A DNA stretch of 64,000 nt, taken from contig NC_092025.1 of the NCBI RefSeq assembly GCF_042242105.1, forward strand, positions 19,361,156 to 19,425,155. The letters are read 5' to 3'. The notes below the pieces were generated by a model that was not told the DNA's origin, did not search any database, and saw only the letters and a program-made list of their open reading frames with translations. Source of the DNA: Pempheris klunzingeri. Lineage: Eukaryota; Chordata; Actinopteri; Acropomatiformes; Pempheridae. A program made the position numbers and the translations under genes. Shown piece after piece: positions 1 through 12,000 of the stretch (position 1 is the first letter of the stretch; every line of letters starts with the position of its first letter).

Positions 1-56
1 CCTAGGACCCTCGGACTTCACCTCGATCATCAGGGGAACCCACTTCTGCTTGTTTC
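1..56 (-). CDS. larp1: larp1 coding exon 5 (cut by window edge)
   Basis: The acceptor is CCACAAACAG|GAAACAAG. With the G carried from exon 4 it reads GNKQKWVPLMIEVKSEGPR, residues 230-248, matching human NKHKWVPLQIDMKPEVPR. The exon runs off the left edge, so the rest of larp1 lies at lower coordinates outside this window. Confidence 0.92.
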
Positions 57-3000
57 CTGTTTGTGGCACCATGCAGAGGCAACATGGTTAGAAAAAGCAG
101 ACATTCATTTGTTTGAGTCATTTAAAGCCTTAATTGAGATTCCAATTCTAAACGGTGTCTGCAGGAACCACACAGACTTGTTGTGCTCCTTCACAACCTT
201 GTTTTGCATTGGAAATAAATTATCAGGGCAAGGTTAATTTTTAGCTAAACGTACGTTTATTTTCTGCCTAAAATGCATTTCAACTTTTGTATATTTTGAG
301 CAATTTCCCAGATTTATCAAAAGTCACAAAACAAAAACCTTCCTGATGCTGATTCGAGAGAAACCACTATCAACACTCGATGGTAAAGATGACTTACACC
401 TTTCAGCTACAGACAGACGAAAGGATGAACGGTATAGACAATGTAGTAGTGTAGTAAATGTGGTGCAGCTATTGATGGTAAAATAGCACCAAGTCTTCTG
501 CAGTACCGCAGCTGGCCAGCAGAGTGCACCAGCGACCTGCTGTGTAAAACAACATCTGGCTGTGGGGGTGTTGTGTGGATTTGTGTGTGTGTGTGAATGT
601 GACCAATATCACATGCAATGAGAGGGAGGAAATGACGGCCAGTTTTAAGCGACGTGGCCTTGCGTCTATGTGCTGAGTAGGTATGGGAAGGAGGGACAGC
701 ATAAAGGGAGAAAAGCAACACATTGTTATTTTTAGATATCTGGACAGCAGCAATGTGAGAAATCAGTTTGTGAAACAGCTCAAACAGCAAGATGATCGAC
801 CAAAAGATCAGACCTGCCGGAAATCCATTTGCCAACAATCAACAGCTGTATTGTTGATTATTTGAGGGAGGTCCAAGCTTCATTTATCACACAAACAATA
901 ACCTAGTATCCCAATTCTGACATTGGCCCGCGGTGACCAATTTTAGGTTTAAATTGGACTTTATCTGCTCAGCCCTGCATGAGAGTTCTGGGAGTGATTT
1001 TTTTTTGTTTTGTTTTGCTTGTTTGGGCTTCAATGCTGAGATCAGAGTTGTTTAAGTTCTCTTCATTGATGTTTAGTCAGAGAAGAGACATGAAGAGCTC
1101 ATCACCTCTACAGCACGTCTGCAGGTTAGATCTGACTGATGCGTCTCCGGTCCACATAAGAAACGTGGACTTTTCTGTGACTAATTTAGCAGATTATGAA
1201 AAACTCTCATGCAAAGATGACAAGGTTTCAAAAATAGTGGGGAAAACCCCAAAAGTCTTGAATGGAGTATTTACCTGAAAACTGTTTTAAAAAAAAAAAA
1301 AAAAAAGTGTTTTAGCTTTTAATGATCGATCAGAATCAATGCACAACCAATTCCAATAATCTCTTTAGTATTATGAAATGCTTAAAGGAGCAAAAAAATT
1401 GAGGACAAAAGTATGAAATAAATAATCACAGAAAAACTCAACAAATTGAAGTTTATATCTTGTGGTTAAGAGTCTATTGCTCACTAGAAAGGCCTCGTTT
1501 GTCACCTTCATCAAACATCCTCTATATGACGGCTATTTCATGACATCTCAAAGTAAGGTGTTATCATGGTGACTATTTGTGCCACTGGCTCACACCGATT
1601 GTCATATCCATATTCACCTTTTTTCTTCGGTCCATTCTTCTGGGTGTCGTCGTCGCCGTTCTTCTCCTCTCCAGAGTCGTCCGATTTGGCCTTCAGGTTC
1701 TCCTTGCTCTCTTCGATGCTCTCTCTCTTCTCTTTTGACTCCTTCCTCGTCGACGTCGTTGTCGTTGTCGTCGTCGTCGTCGTCGTCGTCCTCTTGGGAG
1801 CCTGGAGGGGAAACAGGTTCAGCGACATTTAGGGAGGAGCCTTACATTTATACATCCATCAAAGGAGACTTATTCAAACAAGACAGGAATTAAAGGGGAC
1901 TTTGCACAAAACTATTTTGAGTAACACATTTTTACAGGACATGAAATTAGCTGGAATTAGTGCCAGTGCATTAGAGCTTAACCCCTCCACTGAACAGTAA
2001 TAGTCCAATCCTAGCTTAGCAACATAACTCACTGTCAGCATACGTCTGTGCTGGTTTGTCATGCTTTGGATTTCTAAGTATGTGAAAGTGGTAAGAATGG
2101 AGCTCTGATCGGAGAGATACTTGGTATGCAGAGAGTTAAGGGCGTAGTCTTAACTTTTAGCTTTTCCAAAACCATAAACTTTGACTTTTTGCCTATAACA
2201 TGTAGCTTTAGCTTCAGTCATTTGGCATGTGAAAGTAGCTTCTAAAAGCTGTTGTCGTAATTTCAGCCAGCTAGAAAAAAGAAGCTCTGGTTACCTGCTT
2301 GGAATTAAGGAACAATTATGTCAAGACTTAGTAGGAATTTCAGGTTTTTAAGAGTAAATTCAAGCACTGTCAAGGTCTCTAAACCCAGGTTTGCCAGACT
2401 ATCAAAACCGTTATCGTCACATCTAAATTGTTACTATTAATGCAACTGCGAAATATATAGTTTACTGAATTCCTTTACAATCACAGCAATCAATATACAT
2501 ATATTGTTACTTGCTTTATTTTAGACAAAAAAACAAATATAACGACAAGAAGGTTTCTGGTTCACATGAGCCACTGTATAGATAAAACACCGGATTATGT
2601 TAAAAACCACACATTGTTCGAGGCATGTAATCAAATTCACACATGTTCCTAATGCTGAAAACATACGGTTTAAAATTAAGTATTTTTCTTGACTTTGTAT
2701 GAACCCCATGCCTGGTAAGTGACTTGGGGATGGGCAGGGCTTAGCGTACAGTCGACTTTGGCACAATTATTAATTATTTACAATGTATCTTGGGCAATAT
2801 CATAAATCTGCAATTGGGCAACATTGTTAGAAGTGGGAAATATAACCTTGTCTAACAGTTACTGGTGTACAACCAACACGAATAAATTCAACATTGATCT
2901 GTACGAAAGTGTAACATAAATGAGAGAGATTTGGAAAAAGGACTGTTTTAGATTATCAAACCAAACGATCTAGTTTGTGGAATAAACCAATATCAGGATA

Positions 3001-6000
3001 AAAATGTTTTTTGCATTCAGAATGAGGGGTTTTATATTCACCTCAGACTGTTTGAAAGATGCATGTAAGTCACACTTTCTACCTCCGCAGGACCAGAACA
3101 AAAATGACAGACTTTAGGATTTTCATCATCGTGCCTTCAGTTCAGTCTTATTCTAATACAATAATAACTACCAGAGCAACACGAGTACTACCACATTCCC
3201 CCAGCCAAGCCTACGCTAAGACATAGCAACAGACACAGGCTAGAGAACAAAACATTGTGGATTATCTTTGCTCACAGAGCTGGTATCGCAGTTCATTCAA
3301 ATCAGAGTTCAGACGCTCATCTACGCGACGGGAGCTATCAGCCACACGCATATCTGCGAAGTGAGGGGTTTGCATAGGAGTCATGCAAAGCGTTTGACTC
3401 AAGTGGATTTAGTAACTCGAGGTGCGGGACATTTCAAACCCATAACCGTTCTGTCCACTCCCACTCACCTCGACACACTCGGCCATCAAGGTGTCATATC
3501 GCAAACTAATTTAAAAACACGCTGAACTCAAAGACCCCACTGCAAACATGCACTGTAGCTCTCAAACATCAAACAAAAGGAGGCACAAGCACCTTACAAA
3601 CCTTGCAAGTATGGTTTAAAAATGATTGTGATTAGACTGATGGAGGGATGACTTTGGAAAGCTGAAGGAACACATTTCAAATCTAACCCACTAGTAAGCA
3701 TCCCTGCCCTCTTAACTTTTGGTTGCTTGCGGGGTTACGACTGATGAATCCGTGTGTAATGACACAATTGAGCTTCTAATTTAATTCTCTCCATTACTTT
3801 CAAATAAATAAAACGCGAGGGACAATTCACCCTGGGCTACACATAAAACTGCCCGTGGAAGCTAAAACTACATTTATTTTAATTCATACACTTTATTTAT
3901 GTTATCCCCAAAATGTTTTCAGTTGAGTGTGAGTGAAGCCCTTTTCAGATATTCATGACATAACAATGCTGGCTTCATTTATCTACTAAAGTAACGGATG
4001 TCAGTTATGTTAGCGTTCGGTATGGTTGTGTTTGGGTATGATAGGACCATTAAGGAAATGTGCGCATCAGTCATGGATTTTAAAGCTTGTTTGTGGAAGC
4101 CTTAATTAATGGACATCATGAGCATTAAGGACACTTGCCCTGGCTTTTCTCTAGTGAGTATACTAATAAAATTAGTATACTCACTAGAGAAAATTTCATC
4201 ATTTGATGGTGAATTCTGCTGTATATTTAAAATGCCTGACAGTGAACTAACACAGACAATCTCAATTTTATCGATGGAAATCAGATATAAAATGCAGGAA
4301 GTTCTGGTCTAATTGTTACCACTGTTGTACGAGGTTTTTGTGATTGCTTTTATCTCTTCTGTCACACACTGAGGGGAAAAAGCATTTCTTATTTCTTAGT
4401 TTCTTACTTCTTTAGGGACTGATTTGCAATGAGAATTTTTGTTCTCATTTAAAATTGGCGTATTCACATTTCCTGGTTGAGCAAACTGGTGTAAAATTGC
4501 CATCATGTTCACGTAACTAGGCACATCTCTAAAAAGGGGCTTCGAGTCGTAGGAGAAGGCTAGTGTTCTTCACAAGAGCACAAAAGAAACATGTTAAATG
4601 TAGATGAAGGTTTAGTGACCTGTGGTCTAAATGTCGAGTCAATGTGTACTTTTAGTGTGACAATGTGAAATGTAAAGAAAGTAGATATGTAAATAATGTT
4701 CTGACAAATCTTTAATCTTGTCACAAAAGGTTGATGTTTTTTAAATTCTACGGGACATTTTCTAAATTCTCAGTCTTCATGAGGCGTGTTCTGAAATTTA
4801 AAAGGAGGTAAAGAGGGGGGTGATTAAACGGACAGCGACGAACTCAAGCTTTTGATAACAGGCTCCAGAATTTGACAAAGAAATTCATCCGAGTTGAGCT
4901 GCTATAAATAGGTTTGAAGCTTTAAACATTTCAGCAGGTCGTGAACGGAGCCCAAATCTAGCTTAACTGGTTTATAAAAACATCAGCCAAGCAGAAGGTA
5001 TGGAAATGCTGACAGACACCTACCTAACATATTGAAACCTGCCCAAGCGCAGTAATTCAAAGCCAGGGTCTGTAACATTTGAGACACTAGCAAGAGTAGC
5101 TTGATTATGAAAGTATCCAACCTCTCCCCCTTCCCCCTCCCCCGCCCTTCAAAGTCACAGCAGCCCCCTGCAGTTAGGCAGGTACGTAGGTAGACGGCCG
5201 CTCAGCTGTCAAAATGATTAGACAGGCTTATTGCAGGCCTGTGACAGCCACACACACACACACTGGATTTTTCTTTTGGTCCAATCATTAGAAGTATAAA
5301 GAATTTCAGAGTATAACAAAAAAAAACTTCTAATATAAGTTGAATATACTGTTATTTTAAAGTCAAACTCAAATCAAAATTTATTCTTGAAAAAAATTAA
5401 GTCATATTAGATTTAATGGTGGTATTATGTCATGTTTGACTGAGTCTGTACTACTGTACTTTAAAGGAGCTGCACCTCAAATCTCACTGTGCATAATGAC
5501 AATAAAGGCTTTCTATTCCATCCTCACATTAAGGACCACAATAGAAATACGTCTCGGACATTATTGTGGTATCCTTGAAATTTTGTAGACGTGTGATATC
5601 TGGTGTGCTTTTTCTCACTGTGTCAAATAGACTAAACACCTTCAACTAATTTGGGATGAAGGCAGCATTGAGGAGTGTGCAGGAGACGACTGAGCATGCC
5701 AACTTTTGCAAGCTGAGCTAACTGGCTTCCATTTTCTGAGTGGAAACAAAAACTTCCTCCCACATGCTTAAAGCTCCGTTTGACCTAAAGCAGGCTTTAA
5801 CTGACTCCATCACATTACTTTGTGTGTGTGGTGTGGATTTTTAGATGTTTAATGTGTCACAGGTATCAGAAACAGGTAGGCAGGCTGCAGGTTTCATAGG
5901 CTGCAGGTTGGACTTACAGTGGATCTCCATGAGTCTCTGACCTGCCTGACAGTCGGCGGACAGGACACGGTCCGTGTCACTGCCTCAATCTGAACAGAGG

Positions 6001-6044
6001 GAGGGAAGAGCAGTTTAGAGAAGACAATGAGGTGGACTATGATG

Positions 6045-6079
<35 letters not shown>

Positions 6080-9000
6080 TTACTGTATGCAGAATATGTA
6101 CACATGGGTGACACCAAGCTTGCTTGTAGGTAAGAGCTCTGCTGCTAAACATCAAGAAAAAAAAATCAATGTCAGCAGTGAATTTACAAAGTCTCAGCAC
6201 CTGACCAAGACATCAGGGAGTCCTTCTGAGCACCTGAAATTACAATCTGTTCCTTTTTGTTATGTGGGGGTGAAAAGGGTAATCATTGCCTCTTTAAAAG
6301 CTCTTCTGAGGGTATTACGTTTCTTCCTGTTGCCAAACACACAGTGAAAATGCCATGTGGATGTTGCACAAGCTGTGGATAATAAGAAGCATCTGCTGTG
6401 TCTTATGTCTACTGAGATTGTAAATTTCCCCGTTGTGGGACTATTAAAGGAATATCTCATCTTATCTGATCCCTCTGGGCTTTATAACATCGCGCATCAT
6501 CTCAATGGCTGAACGGTTATGAAATGACAGTCGTCTATCGTAAAGGTTCATGACTGGGTTTAAAGCTCAGGTGTGAGCGGTTTTCTGAATCAGTGGAGAC
6601 GTGTGGCGTAACGGCTGAGAAAGTGTCAACTGACGCCGAGATCAGAGGGATGCCGATTCATTCTTCCTCCACCCCAGGAAGGTATTTATGAGGCTTCTGG
6701 TTAGTCGTGTTCACAGCGAGAAATAAAAAGAATCCTGAACATGGCTGCAGTTACTGTATAAACCAAACACACACACATGACATCAACACTATACACTGAC
6801 AATCTTTTCACTCTGGACACCAAACAGAACACAAAATGGGATGACAACTGATAAGACAAACACAAAGAGTTGGTTTTTGTTACCATTAGTAGTGTAAACA
6901 AACAAACACACACGAGTCTGTCCTGCGCCACACACTGGTGACTTAGCACTAAATGAGCTCTTATTTGAAGGGGAAAGGGGGCAATTATTTTTAATCCCTG
7001 TATGCAGTACTTGTGGAAGTGTGTTTTTTTTCCTTCTACTCAAACCTGCTGTTTGATCTTGCCATTTAGCAGAGAAGGCAAATGTTTTATTGCAAAGGCA
7101 GAAAATGTGACAGAAGAGAGGTAAGATACAGAAATGTTAAGGTTGAGTTAAAGAGGTCATTTCAAATCAAAAAGGCTGTATTATATATTATTAGCTTTGG
7201 CTGAACTACAATGTGTTCTTGCGCAGAATGAGGACTGTGGATTTTGCCTCCTACAAAGCATTGTATTAAGATAAACTTAAGATATAAAAATCTGGCCAAA
7301 TTGTTAAAAGGGTCAGTTCACCAAAACTACAATTGGAGTAAGAACATACATGTTTTTTTTCCCAATATCAGTGAATGTATTAATAGTGAAACATGTCCGT
7401 TACGTACCCATCCAAAACCCAAACTTAAATTTACCACCAAATGTCAAAGAAAACTTCTCACAGCAACCCTTTTGCAACTCTTTTTAGCCCGAGGAGATAT
7501 CGTCAAAATGCTTGTTTTGTTCGACCAGTAGTTCAAACTTGAACATATTCATCCAAACATTATATAAAACAGAGAAAATCAACACAACCTCACATTTGAG
7601 AAGTTGAAGTTAACTTGACCAAATTATTTGAGTCTAATAACCGTATATCCTGCACTTTCCACAGTCACCTCAATATGGGTGAATGACAATGTGTTCTTGA
7701 TGCTTTAAAGACAAAACTGAGTGTGTTTATGCTGTGTGAAGAGAGAGATAATATCGTATTCTAAGAAATTTGGGCATGGGGGGGGGTCACATCTGCAATC
7801 GCCTAAAGACAAACCTTCAGAATCACCACTTCACACTCATGTGAAAATTATTCTAAGGCATTGACAAATGTAGACAACAGAAAGTTTAATTACGTGAAAT
7901 CTCAGGTTAAACTTGAACTTTATCCACAGCACCAAACTCTAAAGCACAACCTTGCAATCCAAAATCCCTTTGAGTGTCCATTTCACAGCGTGCATCAGTC
8001 AGTGATTGATTTACAGTTTAAATGTTACGTGACGGACTGTGAACCCCAGCCCCCTAAGAATAGCGGCAACACACATCCAGGGGTGGTTTATTGAAGGGGA
8101 TCCCTAAAAAGGACATCCCTTCCTAGGCCTTGGCCACTGTCTCCAAACTCCACCCCTCCCACCTACGATTTTCTGCCACCAGACCCATGGGTTATTCCTG
8201 GCACTGATGATGTGACCCACATTTCCCCGCTCGGTTACGCGCGCTCTCCCTCGTGTTCGCTCAGACCTGGCTGCCTAAAATAGGGGAGGTTACTGGGGTG
8301 GTTACCCGGTGACACAGAGGTCAGAAATAGAAAACTTCCCTGAGGGGTGATTGACTACTGTAAGGCGACACAAATTAGACGCATTCCTGTAGGGAACGAG
8401 AGAATAGCTCAAAAAGGGAGGGGGTCAGTATGGCGGATATATGGCGAAGGGTGCTACGGACACCAGAGCTGGGTGGGTCTACACCGGACCACTCCTTTTA
8501 ATTTCTTCCTTTTTTCTGTTCAAGTTTTTGCTTATTACAGAGGATCTAGACCTCAGGTGGCCCACCATGCGCCATCCATCAACCTCGCCGACTCCAGTGC
8601 CCACTAACAATGGGGTGCACCCTGCTACACACACAGACAGGGTCCAACATTTAACTCTCCCTAACAAATACAAGAAAGTACACAAATTATAGTAGCTCTA
8701 TAGGAGTAGCTCAAAAAGACTCCGTTCGAGACTCAATACAAAAGCTGGCAGACGACAAACAAAACCAAGTGATGCCTCTTCCTAGCCAAATTCAGCCTAT
8801 AACAATATTTTATAAAACACCCTGAGATTAATCAACCAACCAAATTAATCAGATGGGCCTTTAGAAGATAATTACTTGAAAGACCGTATGTGCGTTTGCT
8901 CAGTGTTTCGTTCAACAATTGAAACAACAACAATTGTGGGGAAAAAAAAAACAATAATACACCCAGAAAACCTGCAAAAATACCAGTAAATAAATACAAA

Positions 9001-12000
9001 CGGCAGCAGCAAGCGAGTTTCTTTATTTTTGTCCATTTAACAGGATTTTTTTTGTTATAATCCCTCTGGTCTGAGATGGGGAACATTTTGACTCATCCCT
9101 GCGCTGAGGTCAGCCATCTTTGTTTTGTCTCCAAACTGTCCAAGAGGTCCTGCCATGGTGGTGAGCCTGGACTAACCACACGCCTTAAAAAAAGAAACAT
9201 GCAGCCCTGAGGACACAAAGTCGGGCAGCACACTGTCCCGCCTGGATGTGCTGTTTAGCTGATGTATAATTACACCCACAACTACTAAAGTGCTTATTGT
9301 AGAAAACTACACACATCCACTACAGCAAAGTGTAGCAGGCCACGCAGAGCTGCTCGCTCCGATCGGTTAGTGAATGTTATATTTTATGGTTTGAGATAAA
9401 ACTCCTGTCTGCCTCTACCTGCTGGCCGTCATTATTAAGGATTTTGGGTCATCTGTGTGTGTTTGGTTGTTAGCTGCTGTAACTGTTCATTTTCAATCCA
9501 TTCTGAGGGCTAATTTATTCATTTCTCTCATCCTCCGCCTCCTGATTTAACAACACCAGTGAGGGAGGTGTGAGGGATGCATTTAGTTTGCCGCCGCTCA
9601 GTATCTCACTACAATGCCACCAAATCTAAAGGATCTTATTCAATTTTCTCTTGTAGCTAAACCTCGCCCATACACTCTCTTTCACTTGGAAACCTATCAC
9701 ATTAAAGAAGATAAAGGCACTCCTACTTCCTTTTCACTGGGACTTTTAAAGAAGCTTTCATCACAAAGGCGTGGTCATTTATAATCACACTCAGACCACC
9801 TTTATTTTAAGCAAAACAATGAATTCCTACCAACTCCAGAGACACTATTAGTAGCTAATGTGGTCACTTGTGGCTAGAAGTTTGATCAAAAATCAGAGAA
9901 AACATGTTTTCTGCTAGAGAAGAATATCCTGTAGCCAATTAATGCAACTATTATGGTTAAAAGCATCCACTTAATAACTAACTCAGCGTCTGGTTATGAT
10001 GAAACCACTGCCGTTTTTTATGCAGCCAAAATCTACTGTTGTACATTCAATTAATGAGCGAGATTTTGTGGCCTGATCAGCTGACAGAAAGGCAAAAATG
10101 GAAGTCATATTAGAGCATATTAGAGCATCGGTGGAGTAAAATCTTTCTGAATCTACTGTTCATGCATGTATGTGTAGAGATCAGCCCGATTCCACTGCAG
10201 AAACTACAAAGAGTTCAGTGGGCCAAGTCCCTAACAGAGTTTTGGACAACAGACACCACCCACATCTCATCTGTGTGTCCTCCACACACCTACCTTCCTG
10301 TGACTCAGCACAAACAAACAGCAACTCCTACCTGCATGTCTTTAGTTGCGATCTCCCCTGGAGTCGGCCAGCTGTTGGCGTCACCGAAATCACCGACCTG
10401 TGCAGCGAAAAAAAAACCCCAAAAAACAAAGCTGAATTAGCAGGAGTGTCAAAAGTATCTGAAAACTGAGATGATAAAGCAAATTATCTGCCTTCAATGT
10501 GGATTCAGAGTGCAAAAAAACAGGGTTATCTGCCAAGTATGTGGTAGACTGCTGCACATTCAGATTTTCAGTGCACATTTCAAACTAAACATCCTGGTAG
10601 ATAAGCAAGTTCAAATGTCCAATTCAATTATCTGTGTAAACATTTTCTTCATGGAGTGAAAGGACAAAAACATTTTTATATGTTAAATATTGAGTAAAAC
10701 CTTTAAATGAACAGCTAGACAAAATTACATTTTTCTTTACATACACAAACAACTGAGCATCTTTGCACAGGTTGGGTCACCCCATGTCACAGCTGTCAGA
10801 TCCTGCGCAGAAATCCAACAAAAGCTCTCTCATCTTCCTTGTTTTTCTAATTTACCAACCTACTCTACTTTAAAATCTTTAGCCCCGAGTTGCCTCCAGT
10901 TTCTGTCTTTTGTTTCTACAACATTGCAATCAACACAAAAGGTGTTGCAAAAGTTAGTGGTCAAGGGGTGGTTAACAACCCTGGAGTACAACAGCAGAGC
11001 GTCTGCCAGCAGAGGTGGGAAGTTGTGAATGAAACGCTTTGGGGAGAGTTTGCCTGCTGTATCTGCAGGGCCATTGGCTTACCAGGAACTCCCATTTGCA
11101 TTCCAGGAAGTGTGAACAGAGCTTGAGGCATGACAGATAAGTACCAGCACTCTGACCACACATATCTTCCCTGAGCTCTGAGGAAGCCCTGAACTAATAA
11201 AGATGTTCTGTTTGAACTGGCCCTGCACTTATTGTCGATAAATACATAAAATAATGGCCGTTTTGTTGGTTTCTAATCATAATATATTGGCATTTAGCAG
11301 CATTAAAACAATATACTCACGAGGTCTTTAGTTAACAAAATGAGTCTGCAAATCCAGCACGGTAACAGAGAAAACATGATCACCTTTTTTAGTTTGTGCT
11401 TTTAAAACCTATGGAAATAAGTCCAAAGTCATTGACCTTGCCAACTGTAGAAGAACACATTACCAACGTGGCACATAAAAGTGCAGCTTTTCAGAAAAAA
11501 CACATTGATTCCCAGTTAACATTCTCCTGAAATACTACAATTTAAAGATAATATTACTTGTTATACGTTTTAAGGCCTGAAACACCAAACAGGCGTTGAG
11601 AAATTGATTGTAATTCTAAATTATGAAAGAAATTTTAATGTTATGCATGTGCTGCTGCCTTTAAAGTAATATTAATACACATGAAGGCATTTAGAAATTT
11701 GATGACAGGGATCATATTAAAACACCAAGTTTGAATCTGAAGAGACAATATAAAAAGTTGCATGAGATTAGTTTTGAAACTGGGCTAACATTGAATTAAG
11801 GGAACTTTTCTCTGCCTTGTTCATCATTTTGGTTCTCTTAGTCAATTCGGTCTTCAGTATTCAAACCCGAAAGTTACTCTCAACTAAAATGAGCCATGTT
11901 TGCCATTACCTTTCCTCCACGTCTGGCTTTGGGTGGGTTCCCTGCTCTCACCACCTTGGCGGGGCCCGTAGACTCTGTGGAAACACAAGATGGTCGACAT

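Larger units (their letters stand above)
1802..10331 (-). other. larp1: larp1 intron 3 (8.5 kb)
   Basis: This intron lies between exons 3 and 4. It carries a perfect 23-bp hairpin (4145-4193), a (CA)n tract (6045-6078) and LINE-like 3' tails near 5455-5522 and 6415-6470. It also has a fragment of a dispersed repeat near 7560-7650, an unusually CpG-containing block at about 8090-8700, and a candidate regulatory block near 5160-5250. No coding exon was found; short frames such as the one at 8347-8692 lack any recognisable product. Confidence 0.8.

Noticed and set aside
1566..1893. Plus-strand ORFs with poly-Val or poly-Ser
   Set aside because: They are antisense frames of the larp1 exon 4 trinucleotide repeat.
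4145..4193. MicroRNA precursor
   Set aside because: The stem is perfect with a 3-nt loop and only 23 bp long, unlike the longer, imperfect stems of vertebrate pre-miRNAs.
10471..10659. ORF with two CxxC pairs resembling a zinc ribbon
   Set aside because: It is short, lies in an AT-rich intron, has no conserved context, and the spacing fits no known family; judged to be chance.
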